Program-made: the position numbers and the translations under genes
Notes under the pieces: generated by a model
Told to the model about the DNA's origin: nothing
The model's database searches: none
The model's input: the letters and a program-made list of their open reading frames with translations, nothing else
Shown: positions 19,461 through 27,810 of the stretch, piece by piece
Position numbering within the stretch: position 1 is the first letter of the stretch
Layout: each line of letters opens with the position of its first letter
NCBI GenBank assembly: GCA_947446685.1
Contig: CANFIC010000007.1
Span: 1-35,428 of the forward strand
DNA: 35,428 nucleotides
DNA from: Burkholderiales bacterium
GTDB lineage: Bacteria; Pseudomonadota; Gammaproteobacteria; Burkholderiales; Burkholderiaceae_C
Direction: 5' to 3'

Positions 19461-19840
19461 GCGCGCGACAGCAGCGTCCGGCAGCGCTTTTCATGCTGGC
19501 TGATTTCGGCCAGGGTGACCTCGATGTCATCGAGTTGCTGCTCGAGTTGCCGGCGATGTTGTTGCAGGATTTCGAGAAACGCTTTCAACTGTGGAGCCGC
19601 ATCGGACTCGTCGTCGTACATGCCGACCAACTGCTTGATTTCCTGCAGCGACAGCCCGAGGCGTTTGCCACGCAGCGTCAGCTTCAGTCTTGTCCGGTCG
19701 CGCTGCGTGTAGACGCGGTTGCGGCCGGCGCGCGAGGGTTGCAGCAGCCCCATGTCCTCGTAGAACCGGATCGTTCGGGACGTGATGTCGAACTCCGCAG
19801 CCAGTTCGGTGATCGTGAATAAACGGGGATCATGGGTCAT
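19457..19840 (-). CDS. MerR-family transcriptional regulator, LiuR-like
   Basis: 127-residue regulator with the MerR winged-helix DNA-binding domain (residues about 8-75: FTITELAAEFDITSRTIRFYEDMGLLQPSR in two adjoining segments, then RVYTQRDRTRLKLTLRGKRLG) and a C-terminal coiled-coil dimerisation helix (about 85-125). The sequence is closest in style to the LiuR group that controls branched-chain amino-acid and acyl-CoA degradation in proteobacteria. No conserved metal-binding cysteine pair of the CueR/ZntR type is evident, so an organic or acyl-CoA effector is more likely. The gene is divergent from the metallo-hydrolase gene with a strong palindrome between them, and lies upstream of fadH. 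Autoregulation and control of the hydrolase are inferred from the operator position. Confidence 0.9.
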   Translation of the reverse strand: MTHDPRLFTITELAAEFDITSRTIRFYEDMGLLQPSRAGRNRVYTQRDRTRLKLTLRGKRLGLSLQEIKQLVGMYDDESDAAPQLKAFLEILQQHRRQLEQQLDDIEVTLAEISQHEKRCRTLLSRA

Positions 19841-19859
19841 GGCTAAACTGGCGGCTCAT

Positions 19860-19890
19860 TTGACGTTGACGTAAACGTCAATTTTATGCT
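19860..19890 (+). promoter_or_regulatory. MerR-type operator/promoter with 19-bp spacer
   Basis: An inverted repeat with 8-bp arms TTGACGTT and AACGTCAA (19860-19867 and 19874-19881; 20 of 22 positions symmetric) fills the divergent gap. Its first six bases, TTGACG, form a near-consensus -35. TATGCT (19885-19890) is a usable -10, and the spacer between them is 19 bases. This over-long spacer with the operator inside is the known signature of promoters activated by MerR proteins through DNA untwisting. It points towards the hydrolase gene at 19914 and lies 19 bases from the merR start codon. Confidence 0.75.
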
Positions 19891-19913
19891 CGGCGTGCCC
19901 AAAAATATCAATC

Positions 19914-20984
19914 ATGGCCAATCTCAGAGAATCAGAACTGCATTACCCGCTGGGCGACGCCTTGCCGGCGCCGGGCAATGTGCTTGAAGTCGCCCCAGGA
20001 CTGCGCTGGTTGCGCATGGGCCTGCCATTCGCGCTCGACCATATCAATCTGTGGCTGCTGCGCGATGAGATCGACGGCCGGCAGGGCTGGACCATCGTCG
20101 ACTGCGGCATCAGCAACGAGCTCACCCGCGCCAACTGGGAGCTGATCTTCGCCAGGCATCTCGACGGTCTGCCGGTGCTGCGCGTGATCGTTACCCATTT
20201 CCATCCCGACCATATCGGCTTGGCTGACTGGCTGACCCGCCGCTGGGATTGCCGCTTGTGGATCAGTGCCACCGATTTCAATCTGGCGCGCTTGGCCAGT
20301 GGGTCGACGGTCGGGATGGGGGGTGCCGCCGCCGCCGATTTCTTTGCCAGCCATGGACTGACCGATGCCGATGCGCTCGCACAGATCCGTTCGCGCAGCA
20401 GCTATTACCCGAGCATGGTGCCGGCGGTACCCGACAAGTTCCGCCGTTTGATGAATGGTGACGGCATTGTGATCGGCGGACGAACCTGGGTCTGCATTGC
20501 AGGCTTTGGCCATGCGCCTGAGCATATGAGTTTGCATTGCCAAGCGGCAGGGCTGCTGATTTCCGGCGACATGGTGTTGCCGCGGATCTCGACCAATGTC
20601 AGCGTCGTCGATGTCGAACCCGAAGCTGATCCATTGAGCCTCTACCTGACATCGATCGCGCAAATGCTCGCATTACCCGCCGACACCTTGGTCTTGCCTT
20701 CGCATGGCAAGCCCTTCACCGGCTTGCATGCCCGTGTCGACCAACTGCAGCAGCATCATGACGAGCGGCTGGCCGATGTGACGCTGGCCTGCGCGGCCAA
20801 ACCCTGCCATGCCGCCGAGCTGCTTGACCTGCTATTCAGGCGCAAGCTCGATCTGCATCAGACGACCTTTGCGATGGGTGAGTCGGTGGCGCATTTGAAC
20901 GCGCTGTGGCTGGCCGGGAAACTGACCCGGCAGCAAGATGCCGACGGCATCTACCGGTTCGCCGCTGCGATCACTGCGCGATGA
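19914..20984 (+). CDS. Metallo-beta-lactamase-fold hydrolase
   Basis: 356-residue protein with the di-metal motif HFHPDHIG (His95, His97, Asp99, His100), further ligands in FGHAPEHMSL and SGDMVLP, and a late His in LPSHGKPF. A C-terminal helical extension (about 270-350) resembles the winged-helix tail found in glyoxalase/LACTB2-like members. No signal peptide. The MerR-type promoter upstream suggests inducible expression with the catabolic regulator. A thioesterase-like or lactone-hydrolysing role in acyl-CoA breakdown is possible but not demonstrated by sequence. Its last 14 bases overlap the 3' end of the convergent ygjP-like gene. Confidence 0.88.
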   Translation: MANLRESELHYPLGDALPAPGNVLEVAPGLRWLRMGLPFALDHINLWLLRDEIDGRQGWTIVDCGISNELTRANWELIFARHLDGLPVLRVIVTHFHPDHIGLADWLTRRWDCRLWISATDFNLARLASGSTVGMGGAAAADFFASHGLTDADALAQIRSRSSYYPSMVPAVPDKFRRLMNGDGIVIGGRTWVCIAGFGHAPEHMSLHCQAAGLLISGDMVLPRISTNVSVVDVEPEADPLSLYLTSIAQMLALPADTLVLPSHGKPFTGLHARVDQLQQHHDERLADVTLACAAKPCHAAELLDLLFRRKLDLHQTTFAMGESVAHLNALWLAGKLTRQQDADGIYRFAAAITAR

Positions 20985-21792
20985 TGGACTCCGCGCGCAG
21001 ATGTTCGCGCGCGGCTTCGAAGTCCGGCACCACCGATCGCACCACATCCCAGAAGCGTGCGCTGTGATTCATTTCGCGCAGATGCGCCAGTTCATGGGCA
21101 ACCACATAGTCGATGATCGCCGGGGTGAAGTGGATCAAACGCCAATTCAGCCTGACCTTGCCATTGACGCTGGCGCTGCCCCAGCGGGTCTGTGCCGAAC
21201 TCAGGCTCAATTGCGGCATGGCCACACCGAGTGCGGTAGCGAAATGCTGGCAACGCGGCAGGAACCAGGCCTTGGCACTGCGCTGCAGCCAGGCTTGCAC
21301 GGCATCGCGAATCTGCGCTTCGCTGGCGCTGGATGGCAGGCCTACGGCCAGCAGGCCATCGGCCTCCAGCAGCGTCACGCCTGAGCGCGCAGGGTCGAGG
21401 CTCAATTTCAAGACGCGGCCGAGGTAGGCGAGATCGGCACCATCGCACCAGGACTGTCGCGATGCCTGCACCCGACGGGCACGATCGCGCTGCTCGATCA
21501 ATTTGCGCAAGATCCAGTCGGACTTTTGCTGCAAAGCGCGGTCGATGTCCGCCTGCGGCAACCAGCGCGGCGCGCTGACTCGCAGGCCTTCGGCGCCGAC
21601 GACAAAGCCGATGCTGCGGCGCCTTGCCCGCTTCAATTCATAGTCGACCCGGTGTTCACCCAGGCATAACTCGCGCATTGCGCGGGGTTTGTTGAAAGCG
21701 TCCAGCGAGGGCTTTGCCGGCGTTGGTTCCGGCTCGGCTTCGAACAGCGAAATCTGCTTGTCCTGCAGCAAATTGGCCAGTCGTTTCAGCAT
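20971..21792 (-). CDS. YgjP-type (DUF45, M48-like) metallopeptidase
   Basis: 273-residue zinc peptidase-like protein. The HELAHLREMNH motif (His233, Glu234, His237, third ligand His243) is complete, preceded by WGSASVNGKVRLNWRLIHF, a hallmark of the YgjP/SprT-related DUF45 family. The N-terminal part is a beta-rich domain with RARRRSIGFVV. No membrane segment is predicted. The substrate of this family is poorly known. It is the last gene of the corC-lnt-glyQ-glyS-gmhB-plsC run, 14 bases after plsC, and overlaps the convergent hydrolase gene by 14 bases. Confidence 0.9.
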   Translation of the reverse strand: MLKRLANLLQDKQISLFEAEPEPTPAKPSLDAFNKPRAMRELCLGEHRVDYELKRARRRSIGFVVGAEGLRVSAPRWLPQADIDRALQQKSDWILRKLIEQRDRARRVQASRQSWCDGADLAYLGRVLKLSLDPARSGVTLLEADGLLAVGLPSSASEAQIRDAVQAWLQRSAKAWFLPRCQHFATALGVAMPQLSLSSAQTRWGSASVNGKVRLNWRLIHFTPAIIDYVVAHELAHLREMNHSARFWDVVRSVVPDFEAAREHLRAESIIAQ

Positions 21793-21806
21793 CGCTTGCC
21801 TTCCTG

Positions 21807-22574
21807 TCAGAGGGTTGCTGCCGGTAAATAGGCTTCCGGATCGAGCCGGCGCATTTCGGTCTCGATCCAGGCTTCGACTTCTTGCATCAGCTCACCGGCC
21901 TTGCGCCCGTCAGAAGAAATCGGCTTGCCGATCGAGATGTCGACCATACCGGGGCGCAGCAGGAAGGTCTTGCGCGGCCAGCAGCGTGCCGAAGTGACAG
22001 CGATCGGCACGACCGGCACGCCGCTGGCGATCGCCAGGCGGCTGCCACCGGTTTTGTATTCGCCTTTTTGGCCACGGGCGATGCGCGTGCCTTCAGGGAA
22101 CATGATGACCCAATGACCCAAGGACGCCAGGCGGCGACCCTGCTCGGCGACCTTGTTCCAGGCCTGCGCGCGCTTGCTGCGGTCGATATGGATCATGTCC
22201 ATTCGGGCCATGGCCCAGCCGAAAAACGGGATGTAGAGCAACTCCCGCTTGAATACATAGGCCAGCGGATGCGCCATCAAACCTGGAAAAGCCAGAGTCT
22301 CCCAGGTGCTCTGGTGCTTGGCGAGCAAGACAACGGCAGCCTTGCTGTCGGTCTTGTCGGGCAGGTTTTCCATGCCCTGGATGCGGTAGCGGACGCCGCA
22401 GATCAGACGTGCGCCCAGCGTGGCGGTACGCAGCCAGCCAACGCAGGACCAGTAGACCGGGTCGCCCCGGACGAATAGCGAAATCAGCACGACGGCCAAG
22501 GCCCAGGGCACGACCGTGACCACCAACCAGACGATGTAGAGCAGTGAGCGTATTGCAGCGAGCAGCGTCGACAT
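21807..22574 (-). CDS. plsC: 1-acyl-sn-glycerol-3-phosphate acyltransferase
   Basis: 255-residue inner-membrane acyltransferase making phosphatidic acid. One or two hydrophobic segments at the N-terminus (residues about 8-34) are followed by the acyltransferase motifs: KHQSTWE (His87, with Glu92 where the consensus HX4D has Asp), RELLYIPFFGW, FPEGTR (159-164) and VPVVPIAV. To my knowledge the Glu variant also occurs in relatives of this family, so activity is probably retained. The ATG overlaps the gmhB stop by one base (TGATG), so translation is likely coupled. Its place beside glyQS and gmhB is common in betaproteobacteria. Confidence 0.92.
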   Translation of the reverse strand: MSTLLAAIRSLLYIVWLVVTVVPWALAVVLISLFVRGDPVYWSCVGWLRTATLGARLICGVRYRIQGMENLPDKTDSKAAVVLLAKHQSTWETLAFPGLMAHPLAYVFKRELLYIPFFGWAMARMDMIHIDRSKRAQAWNKVAEQGRRLASLGHWVIMFPEGTRIARGQKGEYKTGGSRLAIASGVPVVPIAVTSARCWPRKTFLLRPGMVDISIGKPISSDGRKAGELMQEVEAWIETEMRRLDPEAYLPAATL

Positions 22575-23218
22575 CAGTTCAGTTCTCCATTGCGGACAGT
22601 TTGCGGCAGAGTCTCGCCGCGGGCATCGGCTTTGCTGCGGCGGCCCTGCTTGATCAAATATTCGGCAAAGGCACTGAGATTGGTATGGATCCTGGTGCCC
22701 GGCACCTGGGCCGCCAAGGCCGCCAGCTGGGCCTCATCGATCGCACCGAGCCGGTCGCTGCGCAGCAGATGCGGTTGGCAGCCCGCGGCATGGGCGGTCT
22801 GGATGTCGCCGAGCGAAGCGCCCACCACATGCACTGTGGCCAGGTCAACGCCGAAGCGCTCGCCGATCTGCTGCAGCATGCCTGGCAGCGGCTTGCGGCA
22901 TTCGCAATTTTCCTCGGGAGTGTGCGGGCAGAAGAAGGCCGCGTCGAGCCTGCCGCCTTTTTCGGCCAGCAGTTGATTCAGGCGGATGTGGATCGCGTTC
23001 AGCGCCGACATGTCGAGCAGGCCGCGGCCGATGCCGGGCTGATTGGTGGCCAGCACCGTGTGCCAGCCGGCATGGTTGAGCCTTGCCACCGCTTCCAATG
23101 CACCCGGCAGGGGCTGCAACTCTTCGACCGACTTCACATGGTCATCGCGGTATTGATTCAAAGTCCCGTCGCGCCCCAGCACGACGAGTTTCATGGCATG
23201 ACTGTGGTCGATCCTCAT
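22574..23218 (-). CDS. gmhB: GmhB-like heptose-bisphosphate phosphatase with lost catalytic aspartates
   Basis: 214-residue HAD-superfamily protein matching D-glycero-D-manno-heptose-1,7-bisphosphate 7-phosphatase throughout: LATNQPGIGRG (motif II), the zinc site Cys97, His99, Cys105, Cys107, and CRKPLPGM. However, the nucleophile motif that should read LDRDGT is LGRDGT: Gly15 replaces the phosphorylated Asp (codon GGG), while Asp17 is kept. In the Mg-binding motif GDSLxD, the first Asp is Ala134 (GASLGD). The protein is thus predicted not to hydrolyse phosphate by the HAD mechanism, although the fold and zinc site are preserved. ATG 23218 has AAGGAG upstream. It sits between glyS (13 bases) and plsC (1-base overlap). 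It could be a sequencing or strain lesion, a pseudoenzyme or a repurposed protein. Confidence 0.85.
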   Translation of the reverse strand: MRIDHSHAMKLVVLGRDGTLNQYRDDHVKSVEELQPLPGALEAVARLNHAGWHTVLATNQPGIGRGLLDMSALNAIHIRLNQLLAEKGGRLDAAFFCPHTPEENCECRKPLPGMLQQIGERFGVDLATVHVVGASLGDIQTAHAAGCQPHLLRSDRLGAIDEAQLAALAAQVPGTRIHTNLSAFAEYLIKQGRRSKADARGETLPQTVRNGELN

Positions 23219-23231
23219 CCAGGCTCCTTGT

Positions 23232-25340
23232 TCAGGTCGCCAGGCGAGCCAGATCGGCCACCCGGTTCATGGCTTCGTGCAGGCATTTCAGCAGGCCCAG
23301 CCGGTTGGCGCGCAATAGCGGGTCTTCGGCATTGACCATCACATGGTCAAAGAAGGCGTCGACTGGGTCCTTCAAGGCCGCGAGTTCGCGCAGCGAAGCC
23401 GCATATTCGCCGTTATGAAACAGCGCATCGGCGAGCGCCTGCGCGCTGGTCAGCGCGGTCGCCAGATGCTGCTCGGCGGGCAATTGCAGCAGCGCTGGAT
23501 CGATCCGGGCGAGCACAGTCGTATCGCTCTTTTTCAGGATATTGCCGATGCGTTTGTTGGCAGCCGCCAGCGATGCGGCCTCGGGCAGCGTTGCGAATTC
23601 GCGCACCGCTTGCAACCTCGGCGTCACATCGGCCAGGCGCTGCGGTCGCAGCGCCAGCACCGCGTCCACTTCCTGGGCGCTGAAGCCTTGCTCACGCGCG
23701 GCGCCGGACAGGCGGTCGAAGATGAAATCAGTAAGCGGCTGCGTTGGGTCTTCGATCAAGCTGCCGAAGGCCGGCAAGGCGGCGGCGATCAAGGCGTCGA
23801 GCTGCAGCCGGCCGGCACGTTCGCCGAGCATGCGCAGCAGTCCCAAGGCGTGGCGGCGCAAGGCAAACGGATCCTTGTCGCCGGTCGGCAATTGGCCGAT
23901 ACCGAACATGCCGATCAGCGTCTCGAGCTTGTCGGCCATCGCGACGATCAAGCCGACCTGATTGCGCGGCAAGGCGTCGCCGGCAAAGCGCGGCTTGTAA
24001 TGGTCTTCGATCGCGATCGCGACTGCTTCGGGCAAGCCGTCATGGCGGGCGTAATAAGCACCCATGATGCCCTGCAATTCGGGGAACTCGCCGACCATGT
24101 CGGTCAGCAAGTCAGCCTTGGCCAGCTGGGCGGCAGCGTCGACCTGACTCGCCAGCGCAACTTCACCGAGCTGTGCGGCGATCGCTTGGGCAATCGCACG
24201 TACCCGCTCGGCGCGGTCTTGCTGGGTGCCGAGTTTGCCGTGGTAAACGACCTTGGCCAAGCCTGGAACGCGCTCAGTCAGCGATTTCTTGCGGTCCTGG
24301 TCGAAGAAAAACTTGGCATCGGCCAGACGTGGGCGCACGACGCGCTCATTGCCCTGGATGACGGCGCTGGCGTCAGCCGGGCTGATGTTGCTGACGACGA
24401 GGAACTGATGGGTCAGCTTTCCCGCGCTATCGAGCAAGGGGAAATATTTCTGATTCGCCTTCATCGTCAGGATCAGGCATTCCTGCGGCACGGCGAGGAA
24501 CTCCGGTTCGAACTGGCAGCTCAACACATTCGGCCGCTCGACCAGTCCGGTGACTTCGTCGAGCAAGGCGCTGTCGTCGATCGGCGTCAGGCCTTGCGCG
24601 TCCGCTGCTTCATGCAGTTGCCGCAAGATTTCGGTGCGGCGTTCGTCAAAGCTGGCAATCACTGCGCCTTGCTCGAGCATCTGGCTGGCGTAACTGTCAG
24701 CCGACTGGATTTCCAGCACCTCGACCTTGGCCTCGAAGCGGTGGCCGCGCGTCTGCCGACCGGCGCTCAAGCCCAGGGCCTGCACCGGCAGGATGTCGCT
24801 GCCATGCAGCGCAATCAATCCATGCACCGGGCGAACGAACTTGACATCGGTCCAGCCATCGGCCAACTGGTAAGTCATCACTTTGGGAATCGGCAGCTTC
24901 GCCAAGGCTTCGAGCAGGGCTTTTTGCAGACCCTCGAGCAGAGTGACACCGGCGACGACCGAGTCAAGGAACAGCGCGTCGGCTTTTCCGTCCGCTACCC
25001 GCTTGAGTTGCGGCAGCAAGGCCGGCACTGCGCTGGCCTCGATGCCCAGACTGGCAAGCTTCTTGATCAATGCCGGTGTCGCCTGGCCTTCTGCGCCGAT
25101 TGCTACCGCCACCGGCATCAGCTTTTGCAGCAGCGCCCGGTCGGCAGCTTTCGCCGCGACACCGGTAAGGTGCACGGCAAGGCGGCGTGGCGAAGCGAAT
25201 GGCGTGACGGCGCTGTTCGCCTCGAGCAGGCCCTGCGCCTTCAGGCTGTCGGACAGCAGGGCGGCGAATGAATCGCCAAGCTTCTTCAAGGCCTTCGGGG
25301 GCAGTTCTTCAACAAACAATTCAATCAGCAGATTGCTCAT
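23232..25340 (-). CDS. glyS: Glycyl-tRNA synthetase beta subunit
   Basis: 702-residue beta subunit of the tetrameric class IIc glycyl-tRNA synthetase. It contributes tRNA recognition and editing-like domains and pairs with GlyQ. Landmarks are the N-terminal LLIELFVEELPPKALKKLG, VRPVHGLIALHG, LTMKANQKYFPL, PLRANRLGLLK at the C-terminus and the HD-like segment in the middle (DLLTDMVGEFPELQGIMGAYYA, in two adjoining parts). Length is normal. It starts 3 bases after glyQ and is followed by gmhB after 13 bases. A long open frame on the opposite strand (23343-25271) is a composition artefact, not a gene. Confidence 0.96.
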   Translation of the reverse strand: MSNLLIELFVEELPPKALKKLGDSFAALLSDSLKAQGLLEANSAVTPFASPRRLAVHLTGVAAKAADRALLQKLMPVAVAIGAEGQATPALIKKLASLGIEASAVPALLPQLKRVADGKADALFLDSVVAGVTLLEGLQKALLEALAKLPIPKVMTYQLADGWTDVKFVRPVHGLIALHGSDILPVQALGLSAGRQTRGHRFEAKVEVLEIQSADSYASQMLEQGAVIASFDERRTEILRQLHEAADAQGLTPIDDSALLDEVTGLVERPNVLSCQFEPEFLAVPQECLILTMKANQKYFPLLDSAGKLTHQFLVVSNISPADASAVIQGNERVVRPRLADAKFFFDQDRKKSLTERVPGLAKVVYHGKLGTQQDRAERVRAIAQAIAAQLGEVALASQVDAAAQLAKADLLTDMVGEFPELQGIMGAYYARHDGLPEAVAIAIEDHYKPRFAGDALPRNQVGLIVAMADKLETLIGMFGIGQLPTGDKDPFALRRHALGLLRMLGERAGRLQLDALIAAALPAFGSLIEDPTQPLTDFIFDRLSGAAREQGFSAQEVDAVLALRPQRLADVTPRLQAVREFATLPEAASLAAANKRIGNILKKSDTTVLARIDPALLQLPAEQHLATALTSAQALADALFHNGEYAASLRELAALKDPVDAFFDHVMVNAEDPLLRANRLGLLKCLHEAMNRVADLARLAT

Positions 25341-25343
25341 GGC

Positions 25344-26282
25344 TCAGGCCACCTTCTTCTTGTCGATCTGCGCCAGCAGTTCTGCGGCCCATTCCTTCGG
25401 CGCCATCGGGAAGCCGAGGCGCGCGCGGCTGTCCAGATAGCTCTGCGCCACGGCGCGGGCCAGATTACGGATCCTGCCAATATAGGCGGCGCGCTCGGTC
25501 ACGCTGATCGCGCCGCGCGCATCGAGCAAATTGAAGCTGTGGCCGGCTTTGAGCAACTGTTCATAAGCGGGCAGGGCGAGGCTTTGCGCCATCAGATACT
25601 TCGATTGCCGTTCATGCGCTGCGAACGCGGTCAGCAGGAATTCGACGTCGCTATGCTCGAAGTTGTAGGTCGACTGTTCGACCTCGTTCTGATGGAACAC
25701 ATCGCCGTACTTGATGTCGGGTGCACCGTTTCGGCCCTCGACATAGACCAGGTCGTAGACGCTCTCGACGCCCTGCAGGTACATCGCCAGACGCTCCAGG
25801 CCGTATGTGATCTCGCCGGTGATCGGTTTGCAGTCGATGCCGCCGACCTGCTGGAAGTAGGTGAACTGGGTCACTTCCATGCCGTTCAGCCAGACCTCCC
25901 AGCCGAGGCCCCAGCAACCAAGAGTCGGGTTTTCCCAATCGTCCTCGACGAAGCGCACATCGTTCTTTTTCAGGTCGAAGCCCAGCGCGGTCAAGGAGCC
26001 CAGGTAGAGCTCGAGAATATTGGCCGGAGCCGGTTTGAGCACGACCTGGTACTGGTAGTAATGTTGCAGCCGGTTCGGATTCTCGCCATAGCGCCCGTCT
26101 TTTGGGCGACGGCTTGGTTGCACATAGGCAGCGCGCCAGGGCTCGGGGCCCAGCGCGCGCAGAAAGGTCGCTGTGTGGCTGGTGCCGGCGCCGACTTCCA
26201 TGTCATAGGGTTGCAACAAGGCGCAGCCTTGGCCGGACCAATAGTCCTGCAGGGTCAGAATAATTTGCTGGAAGCTCAGCAT
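25344..26282 (-). CDS. glyQ: Glycyl-tRNA synthetase alpha subunit
   Basis: 312-residue catalytic alpha subunit with the expected opening [24 protein letters not shown], here split as [12 protein letters not shown] and [17 protein letters not shown], and class II aminoacyl-tRNA synthetase segments [20 protein letters not shown] in two parts, [19 protein letters not shown] and [13 protein letters not shown]. It activates glycine and charges tRNA-Gly together with GlyS. Length is typical. It lies 52 bases downstream of lnt and 3 bases upstream of glyS, so it is probably transcribed with both. Confidence 0.96.
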   Translation of the reverse strand: MLSFQQIILTLQDYWSGQGCALLQPYDMEVGAGTSHTATFLRALGPEPWRAAYVQPSRRPKDGRYGENPNRLQHYYQYQVVLKPAPANILELYLGSLTALGFDLKKNDVRFVEDDWENPTLGCWGLGWEVWLNGMEVTQFTYFQQVGGIDCKPITGEITYGLERLAMYLQGVESVYDLVYVEGRNGAPDIKYGDVFHQNEVEQSTYNFEHSDVEFLLTAFAAHERQSKYLMAQSLALPAYEQLLKAGHSFNLLDARGAISVTERAAYIGRIRNLARAVAQSYLDSRARLGFPMAPKEWAAELLAQIDKKKVA

Positions 26283-26334
26283 GGAATGGGGCGATCAGCG
26301 ACGGGCTGACGATGATTGAGAGGCGGGGTCGATT

Positions 26335-27810
26335 CTACGAGGCCCGGCGCCGCGCCAAGGTGAGCGCCAGTCCGGCCACGATCAGCAGCCACAGCGGCCA
26401 GAGGCCGAAGGCCTGCAACCAACGGGCATAAGGTGTGCTGCCTTTGCGGCCTTCAACCTCGGCCTCGAGCTGCGTACGCATCGCCGGCGCCGCTTTCACA
26501 AGCACCTGACCACGATGGTCGATCACGGCGGTGGCCCCTGTATTGGTGGCGCGAATGAAGGGCCGCTGGAATTCCAGCGCGCGCATCTGCGAGAACTGAA
26601 GATGCTGATCCTGCACCATCAGCGTTCCGAACCAGGCCAGATTGCTGACATTGATCAGTACCGTGGCGGCGTCATGCCCGGTCATGCTGTCGACAAAATC
26701 TTCGCCGAACAAATCTTCGTAGCAGATCAACGGTCGCAAGCGCTGGCCTGCCACGGCAAAGGCGCGCTGATGCTGGCCCCGTGCCTGATCGTCGAGCGGA
26801 ATGTTCATCGCCCTTGCAAACCAGTGGAAGCCCGGCGGGATGAACTCGCCGAATGGCAGCAGGTGGCGCTTGCCATAGCTGTAAGGCGCGGCGCTGCCGA
26901 AGCTGACCAGCGAGTTGACATAGCCGCTGGTCTCATCACCGAGGAAGATTCCCAGCAGCAAGGGTCGCTGGGCTGCCGCCTGCCGGATCCGCTGCAGATA
27001 GTCGGGCGACAGATAGTCCAGTGGCAGTGGCACCACCGATTCAGGGGTGACGACCAGTTGTCCACGGGCGGCCTCGATCTGTTGCGCCAGCAGGTCGAGG
27101 TTGGCATCCATCAAGGAGCGGTCGAATTTTTCGTCCTGGCGCACATTCGGTTGCAGCAGAGAGACCTGCAGGCGTCCGCTGCTTGACGTGAACTCCTGCG
27201 GCAAGAGCGCGCCCAGGCCCAGCAGCAAGACCGGCCAAGCTGCATGTTGCCATTGGCGGCTCGCTGTCAAGGCGACCCCAGACGCGGCGATCGCCGCAGC
27301 GATGGCGCAGATGCCGTAGACGCCGATCCAGGGCGCCCAGGCGGCCAGAGGTCCGACGCTGTGCGCATAGCCACTGGCAATCCAGGGGAAGCCGCCGAAA
27401 AACGTCGCCCGCGCCAGTTCGGCCAGCAGCCAGCAACAGGCGAAGCTGAAGATCTTCCAGCCCGGATTCATTCCGGCAGACAAGCGTGCCCAAAGGGCCA
27501 GCGCAGCAGCGTAATAGCCGCTTAAAAAAATCGCCAGCAGCAGCACGGCCAGCCCAGCAGGGACCGCGGGGATATGGCCGAACTGATGCATGCTGATGAA
27601 CAGCCACCACAGTCCTGAAGTAAGCCAACCGATGCCGAACAGCGCGCCGAGGGCTGCCGCCGAGCGCGGCGCTGCCTGCCAGCTCAGGGCGGCCAGCATT
27701 GCCAGCGACAGCAGTTGCAGCCACCAGGCTGGCGATGGAGCAAAGGCGGCTGTCTGCAGCAGGCCGGCACAGAATGCCGCCAGCCACTTTGAAGGCTGGC
27801 CTTGCTTCAA
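26335..27810 (-). CDS. lnt: Apolipoprotein N-acyltransferase
   Basis: 491-residue inner-membrane enzyme that adds the third acyl chain to bacterial lipoproteins. About six hydrophobic segments cover residues 8-205, followed by a periplasmic nitrilase-like domain with catalytic Glu257 (TPESV), Lys314 (YGKRHLLPFGEF) and Cys363 (ICYEDLFGED). A final hydrophobic segment near 465-487 matches the last membrane helix. The start is TTG overlapping the corC stop (TTGA), which implies translational coupling; the family N-terminus fits this start. It is conserved beside corC in many proteobacteria, as here. Confidence 0.94.
   Translation of the reverse strand: MKQGQPSKWLAAFCAGLLQTAAFAPSPAWWLQLLSLAMLAALSWQAAPRSAAALGALFGIGWLTSGLWWLFISMHQFGHIPAVPAGLAVLLLAIFLSGYYAAALALWARLSAGMNPGWKIFSFACCWLLAELARATFFGGFPWIASGYAHSVGPLAAWAPWIGVYGICAIAAAIAASGVALTASRQWQHAAWPVLLLGLGALLPQEFTSSSGRLQVSLLQPNVRQDEKFDRSLMDANLDLLAQQIEAARGQLVVTPESVVPLPLDYLSPDYLQRIRQAAAQRPLLLGIFLGDETSGYVNSLVSFGSAAPYSYGKRHLLPFGEFIPPGFHWFARAMNIPLDDQARGQHQRAFAVAGQRLRPLICYEDLFGEDFVDSMTGHDAATVLINVSNLAWFGTLMVQDQHLQFSQMRALEFQRPFIRATNTGATAVIDHRGQVLVKAAPAMRTQLEAEVEGRKGSTPYARWLQAFGLWPLWLLIVAGLALTLARRRAS

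Noticed and set aside
21807-22574. PlsC with Glu instead of Asp in the HX4D motif as a dead enzyme
   Set aside because: KHQSxWE variants are, to my knowledge, common in this acyltransferase subgroup and all other motifs are intact, so loss of activity is not supported.
23343-25271. Open frame of about 640 codons on the plus strand, antisense to glyS
   Set aside because: glyS is unmistakable on the other strand; the antisense product is Gln/Arg/Leu-rich with no recognisable domain, as expected from high-GC codon usage mirrored across strands.
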